The notes under the pieces are model-generated. The model was not told the DNA's origin. It saw nothing but the letters and a program-made list of their open reading frames with translations, and searched no databases. From Paenibacillus allorhizosphaerae (lineage in GTDB: Bacteria > Bacillota > Bacilli > Paenibacillales > NBRC-103111): 40,778 nt of DNA. The stretch is from NCBI RefSeq assembly GCF_910594985.1, contig NZ_CAJVCE010000039.1:1-40778 (forward strand), written 5' to 3'. The position numbers and the translations under genes were made by a program. Shown piece after piece: positions 1 through 7,844 of the stretch; positions within the stretch are counted from its first letter, which is position 1, and each line of letters begins with the position of its first letter.

Positions 1-126
1 TTCTTCTATTCCCGCATGCCCTAAAAAGGATTTCAACAGTGGTAACAGCTTACTTTTCCGTCGATCGCTGCAATACATGGTGATGAAATCCTACGAATGA
101 GTGAGAATACGTGAGATAAACCCTTA

Positions 127-144
127 AAACCGAGGGACGGGCAG
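127..144 (+). repeat. 18-bp repeat, first copy (second at 13890-13907)
   Basis: The 18-mer AAACCGAGGGACGGGCAG is found here and, identically, 13.8 kb away just beyond an IS110-family remnant. The surroundings differ after the motif (TTTAAT here, AATCAT there). I infer a leftover end of a mobile or REP-type element, but no partner end or transposase tied to it is visible. Nothing else was recognised in bases 1-200 apart from this repeat and a TATAAT-like hexamer at 162-167 ahead of the first gene. Confidence 0.5.
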
Positions 145-200
145 TTTAATTGAAGATAGGATATAATATATAAAGTGAAGTACTAAAGGAGGGGCATATA

Positions 201-596
201 ATGGACAAGGTAATACCTTTCTTAATGTTTCAAGATGGCAAGGCAGAAGAAGCGATGAACTTTTATACCTCACTCATTGAGGATTCTGAAATTACAAGCA
301 TTGTTCGGTATGGTTCCAATGAAGCTGGAGAAGAAGGAACCGTTTTCCAGGCTACTTTCACAATAAAAGGGCAGGAGTTTATGTGTATTGACAGTAATGT
401 CAAACATGCATTTTCCTTTACACCTTCGTTCTCGATCTATGTTGCTTGTAATACTGAGGAAGAAATTGATGAGCTTTATGGGAAACTTAAAGAAGGTGGA
501 CAGACTCTAATGCCATTAGGTAATTATGGGTTCAGTAAAAAATTCGGTTGGCTGAATGACCGCTTCGGAGTCTCGTGGCAAATAAATTATGTCTAA
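201..596 (+). CDS. VOC-family (PhnB/glyoxalase-fold) protein
   Basis: 131 codons, ATG preceded by a strong AAAGGAGGGG site. The N-terminus (VIPFLMFQDGKAEEAMNFY) and the closing DRFGVSWQINYV are typical of the PhnB-like branch of the vicinal oxygen chelate fold, often annotated as 3-demethylubiquinone-9 3-methyltransferase-like. Length matches that branch (about 130-150 residues), so the gene looks whole. The family binds metals or small ligands in a paired beta-alpha-beta-beta-beta fold; the substrate cannot be told from sequence. It stands alone, with its own terminator at 644-690. Family assignment is firm, function unknown. Confidence 0.85.
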   Translation: MDKVIPFLMFQDGKAEEAMNFYTSLIEDSEITSIVRYGSNEAGEEGTVFQATFTIKGQEFMCIDSNVKHAFSFTPSFSIYVACNTEEEIDELYGKLKEGGQTLMPLGNYGFSKKFGWLNDRFGVSWQINYV

Positions 597-643
597 ATAA
601 AATGAAATGCTAATTCTAGTTTAACTAACGGATTACTATAGTT

Positions 644-690
644 AATGCTCAGTGGCGCCATACAGCAGGCAGTCATTGAGCATTTTTTTT
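644..690 (+). terminator. Intrinsic terminator after the VOC gene
   Basis: Arms AATGCTCA (644-651) and TGAGCATT (677-684) pair over 8 bp and run straight into eight T residues. It lies about 50 bases after the VOC stop codon. Confidence 0.8.
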
Positions 691-768
691 GTTTAATAGA
701 GAAGATCTTTTCGATTAATCCTGCCCGATTCTAGCGAGACAACTACTGCGATAATCTGAGATCCGAGT

Positions 769-807
769 AAAAAAACGCTAAGCCGGTGACATTCGAAGGC
801 TTAGCGT
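769..807 (-). terminator. Intrinsic terminator of the minus-strand pair at 885-1921
   Basis: ACGCTAAGCC (775-784) pairs with GGCTTAGCGT (798-807). Seven A residues at 769-775 give a T-run on the minus strand, the direction of the two genes that end at 885. The plus-strand side only has ATATTT, so minus-strand use is favoured. Confidence 0.8.
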
Positions 808-884
808 ATATTTACGTTAAATGTTGGCGGGACCCCTAATAGGGGCAATACCAGCGTAGCTGACACCACCCTCAAACGTATGGA

Positions 885-1094
885 TTAAATTGGAAAGCAA
901 TCTGCAACTTCCTCCGCCGTATATAGGAACAAGTCCAACTGCACACCGGCAACAATGGAACCGTCATGGGAAAGCTCCTTCCGCTGCACAATCAGCATGC
1001 AATTAAAATCGCAGTGCGCACTGTTGGTTCCGTTGCTGTATGAGGAAAGCGGCTGATATTTTAGTTCGATATTGGCAAGGATCTGCTGCATCAT
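885..1094 (-). CDS. Hypothetical protein, 69 aa
   Basis: Starts only 5 bases after the stop of the upstream TIM-barrel gene, so it is probably cotranscribed and perhaps translationally coupled; its own ribosome site (AGGG) is poor. The sequence shows no family I recognise. It reads like the last third of a beta-rich protein (GSIVAGVQLDLFLYTAEEVADCF), so it may be a truncated remnant rather than an independent gene. A terminator follows at 769-807. Confidence 0.45.
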   Translation of the reverse strand: MMQQILANIELKYQPLSSYSNGTNSAHCDFNCMLIVQRKELSHDGSIVAGVQLDLFLYTAEEVADCFPI

Positions 1095-1099
1095 AGCCC

Positions 1100-1921
1100 T
1101 TATAGCGCCGCTACACGCACAGCGCGATCATAGGCCTGCTCAACAAAGGTTCCAAAGTTCCAGGCGGCATACTGATCATGGGTATTGCGGCCGGGCTTGT
1201 TGGTACGGGTCAGTTCAAAGGTCAGGGGGCCTTTAAAATGATGGCGGCGCAGACGGTCCATAATGCCCTGCCAGTTGGCCACGCCGTCAAAGGGCAGCAG
1301 ATGGGAATCGTCATGCCAGGTGATTTCGTTGCCGGTAATGCCCAGGTTGTCGTTAAAGTGGGTGCCGATCAGCTGATCGCCGTACAGGGCCATCATATCC
1401 TTGGAATGGTTATAGCACATTTCGTGGCCGGTATCCCAGCAGAAGCGGGTACATGGATGTCCTTTCAGCTCCGTCAGGATCTTTGCCAGGTATTCCTCGC
1501 CTTCGGTATTTTCAAAACCCAGATACACGTTCCGTTCATCGGCAAAACGGCACAGCCGTTCAAAGCGCTCAATGCCCAGGTCGGAAGGCGTATGCTTGTC
1601 AAAACCGATGATCGCATGGATGATGGCAAGCGGCACATGATTTTCCGCGCAATCCTGTACGCAATCCATCAGTACTTTCAGAAAGGTTTCACCTTCCGGG
1701 CCCTCTTCCCATACCTTGTCAACATTGTTGAAGGGCGCATGAATGGACTGGTAGATCAGGCCAAGTTCCTTGGCCTGTGCGGCCCACTCGGCCACCGGAG
1801 CACCGGGTCTCCATTCGGAAAAGAAGCCGTCAAATCCGGCCTTTTTAATCAGCGAAAGTCTTTCTGCCATAGGAAGATCAAAGCCCAACCCAGTATTAAT
1901 GCAAAGCTTATAGGATGACAT
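1100..1921 (-). CDS. Sugar phosphate isomerase/epimerase-type TIM barrel
   Basis: 273 codons with an AAAGGAGA site 8 bases before the ATG. The pattern of an AP-endonuclease-2/xylose-isomerase-like barrel is complete: SIHAPF near residue 60, then the putative metal ligands in LGFENTEG (Glu), CWDTGHE (Asp), GTHFNDN (His) and the late TFELTR (Glu). This family isomerises or epimerises sugars and cyclitols, or dehydrates inosose (IolE). Length and motifs indicate an intact enzyme. The gene upstream in the same direction is degraded (1926-2163), so the natural operon has been lost and the substrate cannot be deduced. Confidence 0.85.
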   Translation of the reverse strand: MSSYKLCINTGLGFDLPMAERLSLIKKAGFDGFFSEWRPGAPVAEWAAQAKELGLIYQSIHAPFNNVDKVWEEGPEGETFLKVLMDCVQDCAENHVPLAIIHAIIGFDKHTPSDLGIERFERLCRFADERNVYLGFENTEGEEYLAKILTELKGHPCTRFCWDTGHEMCYNHSKDMMALYGDQLIGTHFNDNLGITGNEITWHDDSHLLPFDGVANWQGIMDRLRRHHFKGPLTFELTRTNKPGRNTHDQYAAWNFGTFVEQAYDRAVRVAAL

Positions 1922-1925
1922 CGAT

Positions 1926-2163
1926 AAATTCTCCTTTCAGTTTCTGAACAGGTTCGGTTGGTACGTTTCCCAAAGGGATAAGCAGGACTCCTATCTTCAA
2001 AGACATTGCTGACGCACAGCGGAAAGTCGCAGGTAAGCGCAGCATCATGTAGCGGATAATGATGGCCGTTAATGGTAACGCCCTCGCCCTCTGCCCGGCA
2101 GCATACAAGCAGCAGGATTCGGCTTGTTCCGAATATGATTACCACGGCTCGCATGAACAGCAC
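1926..2163 (-). pseudogene. Degenerate end of an unidentified upstream gene
   Basis: On the minus strand, one frame gives a protein-like stretch (GEGVTINGHHYPLHDAAL near 2040-2095). A different frame gives a natural-looking C-terminus, LSLWETYQPNLFRN, ending with a stop 10-20 bases before the isomerase ribosome site. In-frame stops separate them, so frameshifts are needed. I infer the broken 3' end of the first gene of the operon. Its family is not recognisable. Confidence 0.35.
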
Positions 2164-2608
2164 AGGCGGGTATGCGAGAGTATAATATCACATGCATGAT
2201 TTAATTCTGGGGTCCCCGCAAAGTATTTGCAATATACTCGAAGCATAGGCACCAATTTGCGAGGTTATTTTGTAATTTCCTGTATAATATATTCGGCAAC
2301 GATTTCCCGATTCCTTGGCAATACAAAAAGAAGATCGAAATAAAACGCGCCTTTTCGGTCTGATTGGAAGGGTTAACGAACCGTAACAGCGCTTGTTGCG
2401 ATAAAGCCGCCGTCTTGAACCGTTACGGTAATGATAGCCTAAATCCAGTTGCCACTTTTGCTTCAAGTGAAGTTTTAAAAAAGCAACTTAGAGAAAAGGA
2501 GTTATTATTATAGTGCCACTGAAGTAATGGGTAATGATAGTGTGGAGCAAGGATAGCTTCTTTTTGATGTTATTGAACTAAACATTCCTGTTAGTCCTAA
2601 GAAATGGT
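2164..2608. other. Non-coding stretch, no gene recognised
   Basis: About 445 bases without a convincing coding frame on either strand. It holds a TATAATATA string near 2282 and an AAAAGGAG ribosome-like site near 2494 followed only by a four-codon frame. I see no repeats or clear terminators. Confidence 0.4.
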
Positions 2609-3239
2609 TTGCTTAGTTTAGGTAGATTCACCTTGCCGGTCATCGCCGTTACAGCTGTTAGCGCGCTTCTTCCGGATATGGATGAGCCTAACTGCGCTGC
2701 TTGCATCCAGAACGATTCCAACCCCGCTTCTGCGAGCGCTACAGCTCTTCCTAATTGCAGTTGGAGTCTATATGTACGTCATGACAACAACGCATTCTAT
2801 GTGGACGGTCGCGACGGCTGCACTCGTAGCGCTGCTCGGCTTTATGCTTACACGCACGCTGCGCGGGATCGTGATGTTCCTGCTTGGCAGTGGCCTTATC
2901 GCATTCGGTCACTCTTTAATCCCTTGGAATTATGTGATCGGGAGCATCCTGGTCATTTGTTCCATCGTCAAGCACCGCGGTTTGACCCATACACTCTATG
3001 CTGCCAATGGCTGGCCCGTTGTGTTATTTTTCGCTTCGCATGAGCAGGGCGAGGCGCTATGGATTGCTGGTGGATTGTCGTATCTCATCCTTTTGCTATG
3101 CGATATCCTAACCGATCGCGGGATCCAAACGTTGCCTCCGTTTAAATTCCGCCTAAAGCTGCAGCTCATGAGCACCGGTACTTGGACCGGCAAGATTGTC
3201 GAAAGTCTATGTGTTGGCCTAACATGTGTTTTCGTTTGA
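2609..3239 (+). pseudogene. YdjM/DUF457-like membrane-bound metal-dependent hydrolase, frameshifted
   Basis: The first frame carries AVTAVSALLPDMDEPN, the early DxD element of this family. From about 2680 the protein continues in the +1 frame as LTALLASRTIPTPLLRALQLF with hydrophobic helices, KHRGLTHTLYA (the conserved HRG-T-H metal motif) and LCDILTDRGIQTLPPFKF. One frameshift near 2675-2685 therefore splits it. The usual N-terminus (M-x-G-x-T-H-x-x-x-G) is missing, so the 5' end is also damaged. Such proteins sit in the membrane and are widespread in firmicutes. No stable product is expected. Confidence 0.7.
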
Positions 3240-3288
3240 TTCGTTTTCTTTCATGACGGAGACTAGCATCAAATCATCACCCGAGCAG

Positions 3289-3317
3289 GACAGATTTACG
3301 GTATGGTATTGAAAAGT
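3289..3317 (+). repeat. 29-bp exact repeat of 5248-5276
   Basis: Twenty-nine bases starting GACAGATTTACGG and ending TTGAAAAGT are identical to the segment just ahead of the histidine phosphatase gene. There they can encode RQIYGMVLKS; here the same frame opens for only a few more codons. Together with the similarity between 3460-3520 and 5934-5998, this suggests that the 5.2-6.0 kb region was once duplicated and that this copy has lost its middle. Confidence 0.75.
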
Positions 3318-3476
3318 TGCAGACCTTCGGATCTCAGGGGCAGCAGCGCACCACTGCTTTATCGTTGAAGCTTTGTTTTTTCTCCTTCGATGGCTGCAAT
3401 GAATGTCAGAATGACAGGGTACATCACGAACAACCCATGCTAAATTTTGTCTATAGTATTCATGACAAAAACGCAT

Positions 3477-3492
3477 TTTCATTTCATTGAAA
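3477..3492. promoter_or_regulatory. Operator-like inverted repeat TTTCA-N6-TGAAA, copy 1
   Basis: TTTCATTTCATTGAAA is an inverted repeat with 5-bp arms and is the best-conserved part of a ~65 bp block shared with 5934-5998. The other copy lies ahead of the PTS gene; this one is about 380 bases ahead of the lipoprotein gene at 3875. Arms of this type resemble RpiR-family sites; that link is a guess. Confidence 0.4.
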
Positions 3493-3681
3493 TAGCGGAT
3501 GTTCTAAATTACGATATAGCTGTAAGAAACTGGTTGCAGGGATATTTTTGAACTGCGAACAAAGGAGGGAATCCTGCGATATAACGGAAAACTGCTCCAC
3601 TAGACGATGATGATACGTAGAATCAGAGATCGCGCAGGTACGAACTGTATATTTTGATAGCCCAATAACACGCAAAACATA

Positions 3682-3696
3682 ATATGCTTGTGTCGC
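3682..3696 (-). promoter_or_regulatory. Solo copy of the GCGACACAA-type motif
   Basis: On the minus strand this reads GCGACACAAGCATAT, matching the motif repeated in the elements at 15985-16155 and 40141-40304 at 14 of 15 positions. It lies in the long leader of the lipoprotein gene, in a segment absent from the related region ahead of the PTS gene. Confidence 0.35.
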
Positions 3697-3768
3697 GGAC
3701 CGCACCAATGAAGTGTTCTTAAATTGAGAATACAAGAGGAAAAGGGGCTAAAACTCTTAAATAACATC

Positions 3769-3782
3769 TGCAAACGCTTACA
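3769..3782 (+). promoter_or_regulatory. cre site (CcpA operator)
   Basis: TGCAAACGCTTACA fits the catabolite-responsive consensus TGNAANCGNWWNCA at every fixed position. It is followed at once by TTGACG (3785), a possible -35 box, and lies about 95 bases ahead of the sugar-binding lipoprotein gene at 3875. Carbon catabolite repression of that gene is the natural inference. Confidence 0.65.
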
Positions 3783-3874
3783 TATTGACGGAGACTGCTT
3801 TTGACGATCGACATGCAAGATTCCGCATTCAATAAAATAAAGATCAATTCAAATGATCACGGAGGAGCTTGAAC

Positions 3875-5206
3875 ATGATGAAGAGAAAAAAAACAATCCC
3901 ACTGCTAGCCACTATGTCCGTTCTAGGGACGTTCGTCCTCGCAGGCTGCGGGAATGAGGCTGCGACAAGCGAAGGTAAAGGAGATACCGTCAACCCGGAT
4001 GCTTACAATAACGAACCGACCACGCTTACCATCTACTCCTACAACGCATCGGTACTTAACGAGGCCGATTTGGAGGAACTTGTCACGAGAGCAATAAAGG
4101 CCAAATACCCGAATATTACGCCGCAGCTGATCCCGCAATCGGCAACGACCCTGGATAAAATGGTTGCCTCCGGCGAAGTCCCCGATATGATCTTGTCGAC
4201 AAGCTATTGGTATTACGATCTGTTGGAGAGGGGACTTGTTTCGGATCTGAACTCGTTTATCAAGAATGAGAAAATCAGTTTCAGCAAGTTTGAGCCAGAA
4301 GCAATCGATGTTATGAAAAGCTTCAGCGATAAAGGGGAAACCTTTGGCATGCCTTATTCGATCATGTACAACATGCTGATATACAATAAGGACATCTTCG
4401 ATAAATTTGCGGTTCCCTATCCGAAAGACGGCATGACCTGGGAAGAAACGATCGAGTTGGCTAAAAGGGTAACAAGATTGGATCAAGGCGTTCAGTACGT
4501 CGGTCTGGATATCGGACCGCCGACGAGGTTGACCCGTCAATTAGGACTTCCAGCCCTCGACGAGAAAGGCGAAAAGGCCGTTTTCCAGACCGAAGGATAC
4601 AAGAAAGCATACAGCCTGCTCGAAAAATTGTACAGCATTCCAGGCATCGTGGAGCCGAATAAAAGATATGAGTACGGCATTGATTTCTTCCTTAAAGATC
4701 AAAAGCTCGCCATGTATCAATTCAATACTGCAGCAATAACAGCACGTCTTCCACAATTAAAGCAAACCGGTAAAGATTTCAATTGGGATGTCGTGTCGTT
4801 ACCGACATTCGAGGATAAGAAGGGTTACAGCAGAGAGCCGGAAGTACAAATGGCAGCCGTTACACCGAACAGCAAAAACAAGAAGGCGGCATATGCGGTC
4901 ATCAAAACGATGATAAGCGAGGAAGCGCAAAGGGCTATGAATCGTGGTTCGAAAGCGACTGTTCTTGCCGATCCCGCGATGAAAAAAGAATATGCTTTAG
5001 ACACAAAGCTTTACGAGGGTAAAAATATCCAAAATGTTTTCGTTCCCAAATTAACCAAGGTACCGAGGCAACACAAATACGATATTAAAGTCTATCCCTT
5101 CCTGAATGAAGCCGCTAAAAAAATCGCATACGAAAAGAAGGACGTCAACACGGTACTTCGAGAAGCGGAAGAGAAGGCTGACAAATGGATTCAGGAAAAT
5201 AAATAA
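3875..5206 (+). CDS. Extracellular sugar-binding lipoprotein (ABC transporter family 1)
   Basis: 443 residues. I chose the ATG at 3875 because GGAGGAG sits 7 bases before it; a TTG two codons upstream is also possible. A lipoprotein signal ends in FVLAGC, with Cys25 as the lipid anchor. The mature part starts with low-complexity polar residues, then the solute-binding fold (ITPQLIPQSATTLDKMVASGEVPDMIL, YNKDIFDKFAVPYPKDGMTWEET). It is a clear paralogue of the protein at 34513, with which it shares the YPKDGMTWE block. No permeases adjoin it, which is unusual: it is followed by a histidine phosphatase and a PTS gene. It may work with a transporter encoded elsewhere, or act as a sensor partner. 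Confidence 0.88.
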   Translation: MMKRKKTIPLLATMSVLGTFVLAGCGNEAATSEGKGDTVNPDAYNNEPTTLTIYSYNASVLNEADLEELVTRAIKAKYPNITPQLIPQSATTLDKMVASGEVPDMILSTSYWYYDLLERGLVSDLNSFIKNEKISFSKFEPEAIDVMKSFSDKGETFGMPYSIMYNMLIYNKDIFDKFAVPYPKDGMTWEETIELAKRVTRLDQGVQYVGLDIGPPTRLTRQLGLPALDEKGEKAVFQTEGYKKAYSLLEKLYSIPGIVEPNKRYEYGIDFFLKDQKLAMYQFNTAAITARLPQLKQTGKDFNWDVVSLPTFEDKKGYSREPEVQMAAVTPNSKNKKAAYAVIKTMISEEAQRAMNRGSKATVLADPAMKKEYALDTKLYEGKNIQNVFVPKLTKVPRQHKYDIKVYPFLNEAAKKIAYEKKDVNTVLREAEEKADKWIQENK

Positions 5207-5300
5207 GCGGTATTCCGGAATGAACCAATTGGACATTGAAAAAAGAAGACAGATTTACGGTATGGTATTGAAAAGTATAGAGCAAGGGAGGGAGAAGGGT

Positions 5301-5918
5301 TTGACTACATTTTATATCGTCCGTCATGGAGAAACCGAATGGAACAGCACGGACCGCTATTGCGGGAGTACGGATATTTCGTTGTCGGATACAGGGGCTG
5401 AGCAAGCGAACCAAACGGCATTGTTCTTAGCCTGCACCCCTATAGATGTCGTGTATGCGTCTACATTGACCCGGGCGAGGGAAACAGCCGAGCCGATCGC
5501 GCTTGCCAAAGGTTTGCATGTACAGATAGACCGGCGCATCGTAGAAGTCGATTTTGGCATGTGGGAAGGCCTGAAAGCTCGCGAAATTCGTACTCGATAC
5601 CCTCAGGCTTGGAAGCAATGGCACGAAGAGCCGGAATCGTATCCTGCCGGAACAACAGGCGAGAGTGCCGATGCCGTATTTCGGCGGATGAATCTATTCT
5701 TCGAAGAGATTGCAGCGAGACACCTGCACGAACGCGTGCTGGTTGTCGGCCACAGTGTGTCGATCCGTATATACTTGGCGGGTATGATGTCCATGCCGAT
5801 GATCGCGTATCGCCGTTTGGTCCACAGCAACACAGGCATTTCGGTACTGGAGACGTCTAAAGAAGGGATGCGCATCCTGTTGTTGAATTGCAGGTATGAT
5901 ACCTTTGCAGAGCAGTAG
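5301..5918 (+). CDS. Histidine phosphatase superfamily protein (CobC/GpmB-like)
   Basis: 205 residues from a TTG start with GGGAGG 9 bases upstream. This start puts the catalytic motif IVRHGETEWN at residues 6-15, as is normal. Further hallmarks are STLTRARETAEPI (second Arg), VEVDFGMWEG (Glu), and VVGHSVSIR (second catalytic His). The family transfers phosphate through a phospho-histidine; members include alpha-ribazole phosphatase and broad sugar phosphatases. An in-frame ATG at 5220 would add 27 residues (MNQLDIEKRRQIYGMVLKS...), and this extension looks codable, so the start is not certain. The 29-bp repeat shared with 3289-3317 falls in that extension. It may be cotranscribed with the lipoprotein gene 94 bases upstream. 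Confidence 0.85.
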   Translation: MTTFYIVRHGETEWNSTDRYCGSTDISLSDTGAEQANQTALFLACTPIDVVYASTLTRARETAEPIALAKGLHVQIDRRIVEVDFGMWEGLKAREIRTRYPQAWKQWHEEPESYPAGTTGESADAVFRRMNLFFEEIAARHLHERVLVVGHSVSIRIYLAGMMSMPMIAYRRLVHSNTGISVLETSKEGMRILLLNCRYDTFAEQ

Positions 5919-5951
5919 TGCGATGCCGTCCGTGTTGATGACGAAATCGGT

Positions 5952-5969
5952 TTTTCATTTCATTGAAAA
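5952..5969. promoter_or_regulatory. Operator-like inverted repeat TTTTCA-N6-TGAAAA, copy 2
   Basis: TTTTCATTTCATTGAAAA has perfect 6-bp arms. It lies about 100 bases ahead of the PTS gene, followed by TTGACA (6005-6010), a good -35 candidate, though no clear -10 follows. The same core occurs at 3477-3492. Confidence 0.45.
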
Positions 5970-6070
5970 GCCGCTTGTTCAGATATACCATTTAGTTGTA
6001 AATATTGACAAAAAATCCGCACTCAATAGGGCAGCGTAAGCAAGCATACCGATGAAAAGAGGACATCCTG

Positions 6071-7522
6071 GTGAATGCAACTCATATGATGCCGCCTCCC
6101 GGAGGTATCCGGGTAACCGTACAACGCTTAGGCCGTTTATTGAGCGGCATGATGATGCCCAACATCGGAGCATTTATCGCATGGGGACTGATTGCATCAT
6201 TATTTGCTCCGGCAGGTTGGTTTCCAAATGAAGATTTTGCTAAGCTGCTTAATCTTATGATTACCTACTTTCTACCTATTCTAGTAGGTTATACAGGTGG
6301 GCAAATGATTCATGGTTCCCGTGGGGGAACCGTCGCGTCTATAGCGACGATAGGCGTTATTATAGACTCGACGGTTCCTATGATTCTGGGAGCTATGATC
6401 ATAGGACCTTTATCGGCGGCGGTACTGAAGAAGCTCGATCACGCCGTAGAACGGAAAGTTCGTCCGGGATCAGAAATGCTCGTCGGCAGCTTCTCCGCAG
6501 GAATCGTCGGAGCCGTTATGGCGTTGATTGGCATCACAGGTGCAGGAGCGGTTCTTGAGGCGATTAGCAGCGGTTTGGCTGCCGGAGCCCAAGTTCTCAT
6601 CGACACAGGACTTCTGCCGCTGCTGAGCATCCTGGTTGAGCCGGCTAAAGTACTTTTCCTAAACAATGCGGTCGGACACGGCGTGCTAAATCCGATCGGT
6701 TATATTCAATCGGCCCAAGCTGGCCAATCCATTATTTTCGTACTGGAGTCTAATCCGGGTCCCGGTCTTGGTATCTTACTCGCTTATAGCGTGCTAGGGA
6801 GAGGTCGTCTGAAACGATCCGCGGGAGGAGCAGCGGTTATTCATGCTATAGGCGGAGTACATGAGATGTCGTTCCCGTTTATTCTGATGCAGCCGCGTCT
6901 CATCGCAGCTTTGATCGCAGGCGGTGTGGCGGGCTCCTTCACCTTTTGGTTGTTCGATGCGGGCTTCACCGCGGCACCTTCACCAGGGAGTATCATCGCT
7001 TACGTTGCATTGAGCACCAAAGAGGGCCTGATGCCGGCACTAGCCGGCATCTTGGCGGCGACCGTTGTTTCATTTTCCGCTGCGGCGTTTATTCTTGCAA
7101 ACAACCGTGAGCAAGCGTCCGACGCGGATGTAGGCTTGCCGGAGAAACTAGAAAAAGAGAAGACCGGTCTAAACGGCATGGCCGAGCTGGAGCAGGCTGC
7201 TTCTTCGAGAAGTGTAGTAAAGCAAGCTGCAATAAACAAAATTGTATTCGCTTGCGATTCGGGGATGGGGTCCAGCGCTATGGGGGCTTCCATCTTAAGA
7301 AAAAAAATGAAAGAAGCGGGTGTCGTAGCATCTGTCACGAATACGGCGATCAGTGATATTCCCGAGGACGCCGATTTGGTCATTACACAGAAATCGCTCA
7401 CGGGCAGGGCACGGCTGCTTGTCCCGGGCGCCGAGCATATTTCAATTGATCATTTTCTTAAAAGTCCGGCTTACGACGATTTGATCAACCGTCTCAAAAA
7501 TGACAATCCGAGTAAAGGATGA
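6071..7522 (+). CDS. mtlA: PTS mannitol-type transporter subunit IICB
   Basis: 483 residues, close to the usual length of Gram-positive MtlA. GTG start with AGAGGA upstream. Residues 15-345 form the membrane IIC domain (RLGRLLSGMMMPNIGAFIAWGLIASLF, GGQMIHGSRGG, NNAVGHGVLNPIG, and the substrate-site motif GGVHEMSFPF). A linker of about 40 residues leads to a IIB domain with the phospho-accepting cysteine in FACDSGMGSSAMG (Cys395). It imports and phosphorylates mannitol or a close hexitol, taking phosphate from a separate IIA. The usual mtlR, mtlF and mtlD partners are not next to it, so it is an orphan here. The TTTTCA-N6-TGAAAA palindrome upstream may be its operator. Confidence 0.88.
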   Translation: MNATHMMPPPGGIRVTVQRLGRLLSGMMMPNIGAFIAWGLIASLFAPAGWFPNEDFAKLLNLMITYFLPILVGYTGGQMIHGSRGGTVASIATIGVIIDSTVPMILGAMIIGPLSAAVLKKLDHAVERKVRPGSEMLVGSFSAGIVGAVMALIGITGAGAVLEAISSGLAAGAQVLIDTGLLPLLSILVEPAKVLFLNNAVGHGVLNPIGYIQSAQAGQSIIFVLESNPGPGLGILLAYSVLGRGRLKRSAGGAAVIHAIGGVHEMSFPFILMQPRLIAALIAGGVAGSFTFWLFDAGFTAAPSPGSIIAYVALSTKEGLMPALAGILAATVVSFSAAAFILANNREQASDADVGLPEKLEKEKTGLNGMAELEQAASSRSVVKQAAINKIVFACDSGMGSSAMGASILRKKMKEAGVVASVTNTAISDIPEDADLVITQKSLTGRARLLVPGAEHISIDHFLKSPAYDDLINRLKNDNPSKG

Positions 7523-7807
7523 TGACAGCCGTCACGGCTCGCAGGAAAGAAAAATAGAAATATAGAAATAAGAGAGCTACGCCATGAGCATACCTGCCAA
7601 TTGACTCGGCAGCCTTTTGGAATGAGGGTAAATCAGCAACTTATTATTTTTAACATGAAAAAAGGGGTTATCCATTCGGACGGAACGCTTTATGGAGAGT
7701 ATCAACGGGTTCGATGCAATTCCTGTTAAGTTTAATCGTGATCTCGATTTCGCAACACGATTCAGAGCTTGCTTGATTGCGCATGAAGAAAAAATATAAA
7801 AAATGAC

Positions 7808-7836
7808 TTGACATTGGAGGCTACTCCAATGTTAAT
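7808..7836 (+). promoter_or_regulatory. MerR-type promoter/operator
   Basis: TTGACA (7808-7813) and GTTAAT (7831-7836) are separated by 17 bp. A 9-bp perfect inverted repeat, ACATTGGAG-GCTA-CTCCAATGT (7811-7832), fills the spacer. Dyads placed between -35 and -10 are the signature of MerR-family regulation, so autoregulation by the next gene is likely. The start codon at 7845 is only 8 bases from the -10 box. Confidence 0.8.
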
Positions 7837-7844
7837 TTGAACTC

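Noticed and set aside
1178..1918. A 246-codon open frame antisense to the TIM-barrel isomerase
   Set aside because: It mirrors the GC-rich codons of the real minus-strand gene, lacks a ribosome site and shows no protein family pattern.
7692..7799. A 35-codon frame (MESINGFDAIPVKFNRDLDF...)
   Set aside because: It looks protein-like but has no ribosome site and no recognisable family; it could be a gene scrap.
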